64,000 nucleotides of DNA from Endozoicomonas sp965196975 (GTDB lineage Bacteria; Pseudomonadota; Gammaproteobacteria; Pseudomonadales; Endozoicomonadaceae): contig NZ_OZ239981.1 in assembly GCF_965196975.1 (NCBI RefSeq), positions 2,356,001 through 2,420,000 of the forward strand. The letters run 5' to 3'. Shown piece by piece: positions 18,618-26,737 of the stretch; position 1 is the stretch's first letter; every line of letters begins with the position of its first letter. The position numbers and the translations under genes were made by a program. The notes under the pieces were generated by a model. It did no database searches. It was not told where the DNA came from and was given only the letters and a program-made list of their open reading frames with translations.

Positions 18618-20216
18618 GTAACTATTCAGCACCCAGCAAAGGCGTATTGTTGTAATTTCGAACCGCTTTAAGAAGCGCCTGAAATATGTTCAACCCCTGC
18701 TTTTTAGCAGATGATAAATAGCTTCGGATTCGGGTAAACATGGTACCTCCGTCTTCGCTTCTGAAGCAGCCTGAGATCTTCTGCTTAAGTTTGGCCATCC
18801 TGGCATCACGTTCACTGCCATTGTTATCGAAGGGAATTGAAAAGTCCGACATGAAGCGCAACGTTTCAACCTTAAACTCAATAAGCCTTTTGAACAGGTT
18901 GTAGGCCTTGGTATTCCTGACCTTCTTACGTCCAAGCACCTGTCGTTGTTTTTCCATATAAGCGGTTTCCTTCGTGAGAGCCCTTTGAAGGATTTGGTCG
19001 TATATCGTCTCAATGCGAAGCTGTATTGCACCAGGCATTTGAGTCAGACCGGCTGCTTTGTATTTCTTGCAGAAGTGCCAGGAGAGCGTAAGCAATTTCA
19101 TCAGCCGCAGAGCCAGCTTATTCGCATCCCTATCGACAACTCCCTGAAGCTCTCTCAGATGATGGGCATTACAAAGCACATGCACTGCCGCATAGGCAAA
19201 GTAGGACTTCCAATGATCGTGAACCAGAATGCCTGCAAAAGTCAGCAGGATGCCCATTGCATCCATTGCTTCACAACCTCGCCTTTCTGAGAGGTAGTAA
19301 AGCGTCCATTGGTCATCTCGCATAATGTGTAACCACCACAGTGAACCGTCAACCCGCATGCCAGTTTCATCCGCTCCTGCAACCGGACTTTCTTGTAAAG
19401 CATCGCGGATACTCTGCTCAGTAGAGGCCAGGTTCTCATGGGTATAGGCAACAAAATTGGCAACAGAGCCTGCGCTGACACTCATGCAATAAATAGTATT
19501 GAAATACTCAGACACCCGGTGATATGGGATGAAGTGATACTGGTTTAAATGAACAGCCATTGCCTGAGTCACTTCTCCGTATTGAGCAGCGGCTTTCACT
19601 CCTTGGGGAAACTCAGCGGTGTTCCGTTTACCACAAGGACATACTTTAACGTCTGCCCAGTACGCGGTAACTTCAAATTCTCCGGGTCTACCTGGATCAA
19701 AAACCTGTCGCTCAATGTATTTGGTGGGTTTAATATCGATAAGCGAAGACTGGCAACAGCAACATTTTTCAACCTTCAGATGCCTGACATAATCGGGTAA
19801 GGCGACACGTCTCAAACAAGAGCCTTGATGACCTTTCTGGCCACCTGGTTTATTGCCTGAAGATGGTCTAAGGCTTTTGGGGTTCGGTGTTTCCTGTGAG
19901 GAGCAGGGGGCTTCTTTGGAAGATGTATCACCTTTATCACTCCCTTTTTTACTGGGCTTTTGATAACCATCTGACGATGGTGGCTTACTACTGTTTTGAC
20001 TGTTTTTATTAACCCTTTCTTCCAGTTCGCTGCAACGTTCCCGTAAAAGCGCATTCTCGGTCCGAAGCTCTTCATTCTCTTTAAGGAGAGCTTCGGTAAA
20101 CGGAGTAGCTGGGAAGTCTGGTTCCATACTGGAGATTTGTTAGAAAAATTGAGTATAAGATGATGGTCGAAAAATCAGAAAATTCCAGATTTATATGAAG
20201 GGTGCTGAATAGTTAC
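18618..20216. mobile_element. IS66-family insertion sequence, copy 1
   Basis: This 1599-base element is bounded by perfect inverted repeats GTAACTATTCAGCACCC (18618-18634 and complement at 20200-20216) and flanked by an 8-base target duplication CTTTTCTG. GTAA ends and 8-base duplications are known IS66 traits. It carries one transposase gene and no tnpA/tnpB accessory genes, as in single-gene IS66 relatives. A second copy of the same length is at 39857-41455. Confidence 0.95.
18622..20127 (-). CDS. IS66-family transposase
   Basis: This 501-residue transposase has an N-terminal coiled coil (E-N-E-E-L-R-T-E-N-A-L-L-R-E-R), the N-S-S-K-P-P-S-S-D-G motif near residue 45, a zinc-finger region with C-C-C-C-Q-S near 123 and C-P-C-G near 163, and a DDE domain beginning around G-A-D-E-T-G-M-R-V-D-G (near 250) with H-D-H-W-K-S-Y later. 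The C-terminal N-N-G-S-E-R-D-A-R box is typical of IS66 TnpC. The stop codon lies inside the terminal inverted repeat. The protein is identical to the copy at 39861-41366. Confidence 0.95.
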   Translation of the reverse strand: MEPDFPATPFTEALLKENEELRTENALLRERCSELEERVNKNSQNSSKPPSSDGYQKPSKKGSDKGDTSSKEAPCSSQETPNPKSLRPSSGNKPGGQKGHQGSCLRRVALPDYVRHLKVEKCCCCQSSLIDIKPTKYIERQVFDPGRPGEFEVTAYWADVKVCPCGKRNTAEFPQGVKAAAQYGEVTQAMAVHLNQYHFIPYHRVSEYFNTIYCMSVSAGSVANFVAYTHENLASTEQSIRDALQESPVAGADETGMRVDGSLWWLHIMRDDQWTLYYLSERRGCEAMDAMGILLTFAGILVHDHWKSYFAYAAVHVLCNAHHLRELQGVVDRDANKLALRLMKLLTLSWHFCKKYKAAGLTQMPGAIQLRIETIYDQILQRALTKETAYMEKQRQVLGRKKVRNTKAYNLFKRLIEFKVETLRFMSDFSIPFDNNGSERDARMAKLKQKISGCFRSEDGGTMFTRIRSYLSSAKKQGLNIFQALLKAVRNYNNTPLLGAE

Positions 20217-21280
20217 CTTTTCTGTATGTGGATTACGAACTGGGCAAGCAGAGCCGGGAGATTGTCAAAGAATCCAGAGAACTGGTGAAGGGGCAAAACC
20301 GGGATTTCAGCGATATTGATGATGATCCCATCGAAGACGATGAAATTCTGGCCGTTCTGACTTCAGGCTTTATTCTGGCAGGCATATTGGTCTCGATATT
20401 CACAACCTTCATTGTGATGGTATTGAGCCGCCACAGTCAGAAGCGAATTTCACGAATCGAATCGGTATTAAATGCGGCTGCGGAAGGTCATTTATCAGCA
20501 CGTACCGGTGAAAAGCACACCTACAATGATCTGGCAAGGATATCCGTCTCCATTGATGAGATGCTGTCACGACTGGAAGGCTCTGTTGCTGCCATGCGGG
20601 ATATTTCGGCCAATATCGCCCATGAACTGAAAACACCAATCACCCGCTTACGTCATAACCTGCTGACACTGAGGGATGAGGCAGAGCAATCTCATACCAG
20701 CCAAAGTGAATCCTTTTCCAGGGAGCTGGATAATGCCCTTGAGGATTCACAGCGACTGACGTCTATTTTTGATGCCTTACTGAGAATAACCCAGATTGAG
20801 TCTGGTGCACGAAGAAGCCGCTTTACCCGGATAGATCTGGCTCAGGTCGTAGATACCGTGGCAGAGATTTACCAGGACGTTGCTGAAGATGCGCAAATGT
20901 CACTGCACGTCATTAAAGAAGAGTCTCCAGTTATTATTCAGGGAGATAGAGAGCTACTGATCCAGCAGGCCGCAAACCTGATTGAAAATGCCCTGCGTTA
21001 CTGTCCGAAAGGAAGCAGCATTACTCTTGGCTGTGGTCTTGATAAAGCAGACGGTGTTGCATGGTTGAAAGTAGAAGATGATGGTCCGGGTATTCCAGAT
21101 GAAGAGAAAGAACGGGTATTTGAGCGCCTGTATCGTGTTGACAAGAGCCGCACCGATGGCGGCTTAGGGTTGGGACTATCACTCGCTAAAGCCGTAGCTG
21201 GTTTGCATCATGGCTCAATTGTTCTAAGTGATTGTATGCCCGGACTCGCAGCAAAAGTTTCCATTCCTGTTGATGCGTAA
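20217..21280 (+). pseudogene. sensor histidine kinase, C-terminal part (interrupted by IS66-type element)
   Basis: This is the remainder of the kinase that begins at 18444. It contains the periplasmic segment, the second membrane helix (A-V-L-T-S-G-F-I-L-A-G-I-L-V-S), a HAMP-like linker (A-A-E-G-H-L-S-A-R-T), the HisKA box (I-A-H-E-L-K-T-P-I-T-R-L-R), and an intact ATPase domain with N-L-I-E-N-A-L-R-Y-C, D-D-G-P-G-I-P and G-L-G-L-G-L-S-L-A-K. An in-frame GTG at 20228 could start a product that keeps one membrane helix and the whole catalytic core, but no ribosome-binding site is evident. PhoQ/QseC-like layout; the signal is unknown. Confidence 0.9.
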
Positions 21281-21287
21281 TATACAA

Positions 21288-21312
21288 ATCAGGAGTGTTA
21301 CGTACTCCTGAT
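21288..21312. terminator. hairpin between convergent kinase and TetR genes
   Basis: A perfect 9-base stem, ATCAGGAGT (21288-21296) with ACTCCTGAT (21304-21312), lies immediately after the kinase stop and before the TetR stop. On the minus strand it is followed by a T-rich run (TTTGTATATT). It probably terminates the TetR transcript and perhaps both. Confidence 0.5.
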
Positions 21313-21315
21313 GAG

Positions 21316-21933
21316 TCAAATGCCTGCAGGCTCAGTAAGAAAACTATCAATCAGATAACACTTCAATTTATCCAACCGGTCTTCAATATTGTACTGTTCA
21401 TCATTCAGCCAGTTCAGCGTCAGACCATTAACCATGGCGACGGTGACTTCTGCACAGAAATCGGGCGTCAGCGAAGGTTTCAGTCGGGCAACGTTGTGCT
21501 CATAAAGCCTCGTGTACCACTTGTTCATAAAGTTAAGCTGATTCACACCCTGGCTTCGGTGGTTTGGGAAATTACAGACCATATAATCGATCAACTCTTT
21601 TTCAAGATGATCTGCATGGGTGTAATTCGTTTTCATCTGATCAAACATAAAGGTCAGCTGCTCTTCAAGTGGCTTCCCCGACCCAAGGGCTGCCTCCACC
21701 AGCTCCTGGTTCAGAACCAGGATTTTTGAATCACAGATTTCAATCATCAGCTCATGTCTTGAGCCATAGTAGTTATAGAAGGTCTTCTTGGCTATATCTG
21801 CCTTTTCACAAATGGCCTCAACCGTTGCACCGTCAACCCCCTGTCGTCTGATCAGTGCGATGGTTTCCTCACTGATTTTATCCCTTACCGCCTGCTTCTT
21901 ACGTTCGCGGCGTCCCATTGTCTGGACAGTCAA
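21316..21933 (-). CDS. TetR-family transcriptional regulator
   Basis: This 205-residue regulator has an N-terminal helix-turn-helix with A-T-V-E-A-I-C-E-K-A-D-I-A-K-K-T-F-Y-N-Y-Y around residues 38-58, the classic TetR signature, and an all-helical ligand-binding domain that does not reveal the ligand. Start choice: TTG at 21933 has AAGAGG 8 bases upstream, while the ATG at 21918 (M-G-R-R-E-R-K-K) lacks one, so the TTG start is preferred. It lies next to the SDR/Rieske/decarboxylase-fold gene cluster and is the likely local regulator. A palindrome at 23145-23164 in the divergent promoter region is a candidate operator. Confidence 0.9.
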   Translation of the reverse strand: MTVQTMGRRERKKQAVRDKISEETIALIRRQGVDGATVEAICEKADIAKKTFYNYYGSRHELMIEICDSKILVLNQELVEAALGSGKPLEEQLTFMFDQMKTNYTHADHLEKELIDYMVCNFPNHRSQGVNQLNFMNKWYTRLYEHNVARLKPSLTPDFCAEVTVAMVNGLTLNWLNDEQYNIEDRLDKLKCYLIDSFLTEPAGI

Positions 21934-22075
21934 CGATCTAACCTCTTTTCTATAGGATTATGCGCTCTGACTCTGGAGGAGCTCTCATAAAGCGATAAAC
22001 TAACCTTAAAAAATAAGAATCACAATGGTCGCTGACACAGGACAGTACCAGAAACCGTTCTTTATTAAGAGGAGA

Positions 22076-22112
22076 TTTTTGCTTCACAGACAACAGAACT
22101 GTGAAGCAAAAA
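22076..22112. terminator. strong hairpin downstream of SDR gene
   Basis: The 14-base perfect stem TTTTTGCTTCACAG / CTGTGAAGCAAAAA (22076-22089 and 22099-22112) begins 22 bases after the SDR stop on the minus strand. The T and A tracts are inside the stem and no T run follows it on the minus strand, so it is terminator-like but not canonical; it may instead stabilise the mRNA 3' end. Confidence 0.5.
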
Positions 22113-22134
22113 ATAGTTATCTATAAACGGGGTT

Positions 22135-23013
22135 TTAGATAACGTTAGGTGGTGTCGGGTTAACACCATTGAGCATATTGTCGGTACGCTCCTGAATCGC
22201 GGTGCGGATTTTGTCCGTCATTGGGGCAATCCAGAACTTGTTCTCACGGATTCCCTGAAGTGCCGTTTCAGCCACTTCTTCCGGCTCAGTGGTCTGCAGC
22301 TCCATTTTAAACTGAGCCATGATCGCACGCATGTCTTCAACAGAGTGAATACCTGAATCCGGCTTGTTAGGATCGGTAGGCAGATCTTCCGGACGGTTTC
22401 TTTCAGAGTTAAAGATGCCGGTGTTAACCACGTGAGGTCCCGGGAACAGTGCGTTCACTTTAACCTTGGAGTTCATCTGCTGCAGTTGGAAGTACAGGTT
22501 TTCAGTAATGGCCTGAGCAGCAGCCTTGGTAGCCGTGTAGATTGGGGTATGGGGCAACATAAAGTAAGCACCGTTACCGGAACCGGTCACAACAAAATGT
22601 GCTTCCTGCTTCTGGGCCATCAGCTTTGGCATGAACGCATTGATGGTATTGATGAGACCCCAGGTGTTTACCCGGAAACCCCACTCCCAGTCATTCATGT
22701 TATAGCCCCACATATTACCAGCCTCACCGGTTCCGACACCGGCATTGGCAAAGACCAGATGCATTTCACCGTATTTTTCCAGGGTGGCTTCTGCCAGAGC
22801 GTCCAGACTTTCCTGCTTGGTGATGTCGGCCTGAAAACCAAAGCTGTCAACACCATTGGCCTGAAGCTCACTCACGGTTTTATCCAGAGCCGTCGGTTCA
22901 ATATCAGAGACAACCACCTTGGCGCCTTCTTTACCCAGTAACAGGGCAATGGCACGACCAACGCCGCTGGCACCACCGGTAATTACTGCAACCTTGTCTT
23001 TGAAGTCTTTCAT
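22135..23013 (-). CDS. classical short-chain dehydrogenase/reductase
   Basis: This 292-residue SDR has cofactor motif T-G-G-A-S-G-V-G near residue 13, N-A-G near 90, active-site Ser in T-G-S-G-N-G-A and Y-T-A-T-K near 160, so all catalytic residues are present. An acidic residue after strand 2 (V-V-S-D-I-E) suggests NAD preference. The frame is open to 23115, but ATG 23013 (M-K-D-F-K-D-K-V-A-V-I-T-G-G) has GGAGA 8 bases upstream. It is divergent from the Rieske oxygenase gene across a 261-base promoter region, so the two are probably co-regulated. Substrate is unknown; a hydroxy-lipid or sterol is suggested only by the neighbours. Confidence 0.9.
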   Translation of the reverse strand: MKDFKDKVAVITGGASGVGRAIALLLGKEGAKVVVSDIEPTALDKTVSELQANGVDSFGFQADITKQESLDALAEATLEKYGEMHLVFANAGVGTGEAGNMWGYNMNDWEWGFRVNTWGLINTINAFMPKLMAQKQEAHFVVTGSGNGAYFMLPHTPIYTATKAAAQAITENLYFQLQQMNSKVKVNALFPGPHVVNTGIFNSERNRPEDLPTDPNKPDSGIHSVEDMRAIMAQFKMELQTTEPEEVAETALQGIRENKFWIAPMTDKIRTAIQERTDNMLNGVNPTPPNVI

Positions 23014-23144
23014 TATTTTTTTCTCCACGCTCTTAGCGACAAGCTGACATTGGAAGTGTTTTTCCACTTCTACGACATGTGAGCACCAATCTGCCTGAAT
23101 TTTGATCTGTGACAATTTTCAGTTCATTTGGATACTTGATTGCA

Positions 23145-23164
23145 AAGTTACACTGCGGTAACTT
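23145..23164. promoter_or_regulatory. palindrome in divergent promoter region, candidate TetR operator
   Basis: The perfect inverted repeat AAGTTAC-(6 bases)-GTAACTT lies midway between the SDR start (23013) and the Rieske oxygenase start (23275). A further GTTAC half-site follows at about 23176. Size and position fit an operator for the nearby TetR regulator. The binding link is inference. Confidence 0.4.
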
Positions 23165-23274
23165 ATTTTACAACAGTTACCAAGCTGGATATTCGATCTT
23201 CTTCTCAGAAGGCCGTTTCCTGAGTGCGGATTGAATGACAACAACAATAAAACTGGATTTGGGAGAATCACTCC

Positions 23275-24300
23275 ATGAGCAAGCGTTATAACAAGCCAAT
23301 TCCTTTTGGCTGGTATGCTGTGGAATACTCGGAAGATCTGAAAGTCGGTGAAGTCAAAGCTGTTAAGTATTTCGGCAAGGAACTGGTTCTGTTCCGTACC
23401 GAATCCGGTGAAGCCGCTCTGCTTGATGCCTACTGCCCTCACCTGGGTGCTCACCTGGGTCATGGTGGTATTGTGAAAGGCGAAAGTGTCAGCTGTCCTT
23501 TCCATGCCTGGAAGTTTGATGGCACAGGTATGCTGACCGATATCCCCTACGCCAAGCGCATCCCACCCAAAGTTAAAGACAAGCCATGCATCCGCAGCTA
23601 CCCGGTGGTTGAGCGTAACCAGATGATCTGGGCCTGGTACCATCCGAAAGAAGAAGTGGCACCGATGTGGGAAGTGGATGTTATCCCCGAAGTGGGTGCT
23701 GAAGGCTGGACCGAGTTCCGCAAGTTTGACTGGAACATCAAGTCAATCATTCAGGAAACCGGTGAAAATGCTGCCGATATTGCTCACTTTGTGACTGTCC
23801 ATAACGTTCCCTTCATGCCCGAAAGTGAAGTTGAGATGAAAGGTCACCGTCGCAGCACCATTTTCGATGCTCAAACCCATGCGGTAGAAGAAGATGGCTC
23901 TGTAAACCACACCGGTGACAACCTAGAAGCCGCTCGCCTTGAGTCCTACAACGTAGGCCCGGGTCAGACGTATCAAAAGTTCATGCGCCTGTTCGAAGTG
24001 GTATTGATGGCAACCGTAACGCCTGTTGATGACCAGAACATCCACCTGCGCTTTAACTTCACTCTGCCGACCGCTCAGTCAGATATGAAGAAAATCTACG
24101 CAGACGGTTTTGTTCAGGAACTGGTTCATCAGGTTCAACAGGACGTACCCATCTGGGAAAACAAAGTCTACAAACCAACTCCGATCCTGTGCGATGGTGA
24201 CGGACCTATCGGTCAGTACCGTAAGTGGTTCAACCAGTTCTACGATGAGCAGGAGCTGGAAGAAGCAAACCGCAAGGATGAGCTGCTCGCAACCGCTTAA
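23275..24300 (+). CDS. Rieske non-haem iron oxygenase, KshA/DAF-36-like
   Basis: This 341-residue oxygenase component has a Rieske [2Fe-2S] site C54-x-H56 ... C74-P-F-H77 with exactly 17 residues between H56 and C74. The mononuclear iron site is E-N-A-A-D168-x-x-H171-x-x-x-x-H176. The overall form resembles 3-ketosteroid 9alpha-hydroxylase KshA, cholesterol 7-desaturase (DAF-36/Neverland) and bacterial sterol demethylase SdmA, all of which act on sterols or steroids. A GGGAGAA site precedes the ATG. No reductase or ferredoxin gene is nearby, so electrons must come from elsewhere. A terminator follows at 24313. Sterol-type substrate is an inference from resemblance and from the adjacent SDR. 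Confidence 0.88.
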   Translation: MSKRYNKPIPFGWYAVEYSEDLKVGEVKAVKYFGKELVLFRTESGEAALLDAYCPHLGAHLGHGGIVKGESVSCPFHAWKFDGTGMLTDIPYAKRIPPKVKDKPCIRSYPVVERNQMIWAWYHPKEEVAPMWEVDVIPEVGAEGWTEFRKFDWNIKSIIQETGENAADIAHFVTVHNVPFMPESEVEMKGHRRSTIFDAQTHAVEEDGSVNHTGDNLEAARLESYNVGPGQTYQKFMRLFEVVLMATVTPVDDQNIHLRFNFTLPTAQSDMKKIYADGFVQELVHQVQQDVPIWENKVYKPTPILCDGDGPIGQYRKWFNQFYDEQELEEANRKDELLATA

Positions 24301-24312
24301 TCCATGCTGTAT

Positions 24313-24357
24313 ACGGGACTGCTGTCACGCTCTAAGAGAGTGAGTCCCGTAATTTTT
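24313..24357 (+). terminator. intrinsic terminator after Rieske oxygenase gene
   Basis: Stem ACGGGACT (24313-24320) pairs with AGTCCCGT (24343-24350), with further pairing inside (CACGCTCT/AGAGTG), and is followed by AATTTTT. It lies 12 bases after the stop, so the following decarboxylase-fold gene may have its own promoter or be expressed by read-through. Confidence 0.7.
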
Positions 24358-24496
24358 CTCTGGGTATATCCAGGCCATTGGATCTCAAACCTGGCAACCC
24401 TCGCAAAACAGCCATGAGCGGAAAATGTCGCCCATCCTTCATAAAGAAAACGGCTAAGCGGCATTTCATAATAAAAAACAAGAAGAGAGGCAATTC

Positions 24497-25291
24497 ATGA
24501 GCCAAACTCCCGCACCGACTATGGGCAGACCCGGCGATATCATCAACTGGCCAATGCTCAAAATCTCCTATGAAACGGATCCAGAATGCATTGCCAAGCT
24601 GCTCCCTCCAGGTGTTGAGCCAGGTAAAAACCCAACCGTTAAAATCATTATCTACAACTTCCCGGTTCTGAATGAGCCTGAGTACGGTGTTGTGGTGAAT
24701 GTTGCTGCAGACGTTGATGGCGTGGAAGGCGAATACACACTGGGTATAGGTATTGACCAGGAAGCAGCGATCGCAGGCAGTAAAGAGCGCTGGGGACAAC
24801 CCAAGTTCTTTGCAGAAACCAAGTACTACCGGATTTTTGATGAAGTCAAAGCCAGTGTGACTCACCAGGGTTATACCTTCCTAGAGTTCAGCGGCAAAGT
24901 AAAAGGTCCTGTTGAAATCACCGAAGATCTGCAGGATTTTGAAGTCAATGAGTGGTGGGTTAAGTATTCCCGTGCTGTTGATATGATGCCTTACAAGTTT
25001 GACTTCCCTCCTCATGTTGTCCAGGTCTATAGCCGCTATGGCACGGCTTATATGGAAGAAGTTGAAGGCACTCTGAAGCTGAATGAAAGCCCATGGGATC
25101 CGGTTGCCCAGTTGCTGCCAGTGAAGAGCGAGCCAAAAGCATTCCTTTGGACACCGACCTTCAAGGCACGGAACATCTCCCTGAATAAGCCTTTGGACCC
25201 CAAAGCATTCTGGCCATTTGCAGACACCATTGGCAGTTCCATGTGGCCCGGTGAAAACGGCGCACCCAGCAAGAAATTATTCAAAAAATAG
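24497..25291 (+). CDS. acetoacetate decarboxylase-family protein
   Basis: This 264-residue protein has the acetoacetate decarboxylase (ADC) fold signature: Y-x-x-x-P-E-C-I-A-K-L-L-P-P-G near the start, P-E-Y-G-V-V-V-N-V near 62, and E-R-W-G-Q-P-K103 near residue 97-103, where the lysine aligns with the Schiff-base lysine of true ADC. In classical ADC a second lysine follows and lowers the pKa of the first; here it is Phe (P-K-F-F). It may therefore be one of the ADC-like enzymes with other activity. A good AAGAGAGG site precedes the ATG. It is probably part of the same functional group as the Rieske oxygenase and SDR. Confidence 0.85.
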   Translation: MSQTPAPTMGRPGDIINWPMLKISYETDPECIAKLLPPGVEPGKNPTVKIIIYNFPVLNEPEYGVVVNVAADVDGVEGEYTLGIGIDQEAAIAGSKERWGQPKFFAETKYYRIFDEVKASVTHQGYTFLEFSGKVKGPVEITEDLQDFEVNEWWVKYSRAVDMMPYKFDFPPHVVQVYSRYGTAYMEEVEGTLKLNESPWDPVAQLLPVKSEPKAFLWTPTFKARNISLNKPLDPKAFWPFADTIGSSMWPGENGAPSKKLFKK

Positions 25292-25334
25292 TTTACTGCA
25301 TGCTGAATACAGTGATTATTTTATGAATAATAAG

Positions 25335-25364
25335 GCAGTCATCGTTTACCCGGACGATGACTGC
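25335..25364. repeat. perfect inverted repeat after ADC-family gene
   Basis: GCAGTCATCGT (25335-25345) and ACGATGACTGC (25354-25364) form an 11-base perfect stem 43 bases after the ADC-family stop. No T tract follows. It could act as a terminator or mRNA end-stabilising hairpin. Confidence 0.5.
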
Positions 25365-25384
25365 AACATCCAGAACAGGCAAAA

Positions 25385-25570
25385 GTAATACCCATTCCGC
25401 CTTCTAAATATGATATCGAGCATGCTATTTGGACAGATGGACAAGGCGGAATGACGAGTAATAGCCGGGCTACTTGTGCCCTCGGGTATTGCGAGGAATT
25501 CCAACGAAGATCCAGCTGATCAAAATGGCTGCGCAGGTCATGTTTAGAAGGTGGAATTGGTATAATACCC
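25385..25570. repeat. MITE-like element, copy 1
   Basis: This roughly 186-base non-coding element has imperfect terminal inverted repeats of about 28 bases: GTAATACCCATTCCGCC at the left and the complement of GGTGGAATTGGTATAATAC at the right, continuing through CTTCTAAATATGA / TCATGTTTAGAAG. The end sequence TACCAATnnnnCCTTCTAA is shared with a second element at 32000-32137. No transposase is inside. Its right end lies 24 bases before the AraC start. Confidence 0.65.
25558..25566 (+). promoter_or_regulatory. extended -10 promoter element at the MITE right end
   Basis: TGGTATAAT is a TGn extended -10 box with a perfect TATAAT, ending 27 bases before the AraC-family ATG. A transcript would start near 25573, leaving room for the GAGAGA ribosome-binding site. 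There is no good -35 box, which extended -10 promoters do not need. The same motif lies in the same position relative to a gene at the second MITE copy. Confidence 0.5.
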
Positions 25571-25593
25571 TTACAACCGAGAGAATAACGACA

Positions 25594-26706
25594 ATGACGA
25601 CTGAGTATCTGATACCGGTAAATTACGTCGTTCCGTTGCTCAAGGTAGCAGCGGAAAAGGGCTGTGACGTCCAGAAACTGGCCGTTGAAAACCAGCTTGA
25701 GCTGCAAGCCGATGATGATTCACTCACCCTTTCCAGTGATGTCACACCGGATACTTTCCGAAAACTCTATCTGACGGTCTCCCAGTTACTGGAAAGTGAA
25801 GTTAACAAATACAGCCATCACGAAATGTCCTCCGGCACTCTGGAAGCCATGTGCTATGCCCTTGTAGAGTGCAATACTCTTCGCGACGCCTTTGATGTTG
25901 CCAGTGAGTACCTTTCCGGACGCAGCACTTTTGGTGGCACTCTACCGAAGGAGCTTCCTCTCTACGAATTTTCTGATGATGGTTCCAGCATCCGCATGCT
26001 TCACGCCGGTTACCACGGACTGGAAAGTCACGAAATCAACTCCTCACGACAGCTGCGCATGGTCTATAGCCTGGCGCTATGGCATCGCTTCTGCTGCTGG
26101 CTTACCGGTCAATACCTTGAAGTACACTTCGTCAGCCTGATGGGCCCCGCTATGCTGAATCTGATGGATTACCGTTTCCATTTTGAGTGCCCAATTCAGT
26201 TTAAACAGGCTGAAAATTTTATTCAGATTAATGCCAGCGCCCTTGATGCACCTGTCGTACAAACACCTGAAAGCCTTAAAAAGTTATTGAGCGCCGGTCC
26301 GTTTGCCCTGTTTAACATAGAGGCTATTCAAGACAGCCATAGCCTGGCGCCCAAAATGCGTTCATTACTGGGCGGTGAGGAAAACGGTGATATTCCAAAA
26401 CTCAGTGAAGTTGCTGAGATGATTGATATCCCCGTGAGAACCCTGCGACGACACCTGGTCAAAGAAGGCTCTTCCTATCAGCAGGTAAAAGATGAATATC
26501 GTCGCGATATCGCCATTAAATACCTGAGCCAATCTGATATCAGCATCACCTCTGCCGCACTGCTAATGGGCTTTGAAGAGCTAAGTGCGTTTCACCGATC
26601 TTTCAAGAAATGGACGGGGATTACACCAGGAGAGTTTCGTAGAAGAAACAATATTGAAGCGGGACGGATTATCAGCAATACAAACCACAGGCGTACTGAT
26701 GGCTAA
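25594..26706 (+). CDS. AraC-family transcriptional regulator
   Basis: This 370-residue regulator has an N-terminal Arabinose_bd-type domain (OruR/ArgR-like, about 1-200) and a C-terminal AraC double helix-turn-helix (about 265-355) with V-R-T-L-R-R-H-L-V-K-E-G, then A-A-L-L-M-G-F-E-E-L-S-A-F-H-R-S-F-K-K-W-T-G-I-T-P-G-E-F-R. The frame is open back to 25474 inside the MITE, but ATG 25594 has GAGAGA upstream and begins the conserved domain. Regulators of this subtype control catabolic genes in response to small molecules. It may regulate the preceding Rieske/ADC genes. Confidence 0.9.
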   Translation: MTTEYLIPVNYVVPLLKVAAEKGCDVQKLAVENQLELQADDDSLTLSSDVTPDTFRKLYLTVSQLLESEVNKYSHHEMSSGTLEAMCYALVECNTLRDAFDVASEYLSGRSTFGGTLPKELPLYEFSDDGSSIRMLHAGYHGLESHEINSSRQLRMVYSLALWHRFCCWLTGQYLEVHFVSLMGPAMLNLMDYRFHFECPIQFKQAENFIQINASALDAPVVQTPESLKKLLSAGPFALFNIEAIQDSHSLAPKMRSLLGGEENGDIPKLSEVAEMIDIPVRTLRRHLVKEGSSYQQVKDEYRRDIAIKYLSQSDISITSAALLMGFEELSAFHRSFKKWTGITPGEFRRRNNIEAGRIISNTNHRRTDG

Positions 26707-26737
26707 TTGAGAACGCTCCTAAATACTTTTTATAGCA

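Noticed and set aside
22432..22941. 169-codon plus-strand open frame opposite the SDR gene
   Set aside because: Antisense shadow of a well-supported gene; no family features. The same reasoning removes the 220-codon antisense frame at 32405-33067 and those inside gdhB, the aldehyde dehydrogenases and the IS elements.
25339..25707. Minus-strand open frame of 122 codons across the MITE
   Set aside because: It spans the inverted repeat and the start of the AraC gene with no ribosome-binding site or recognisable content.
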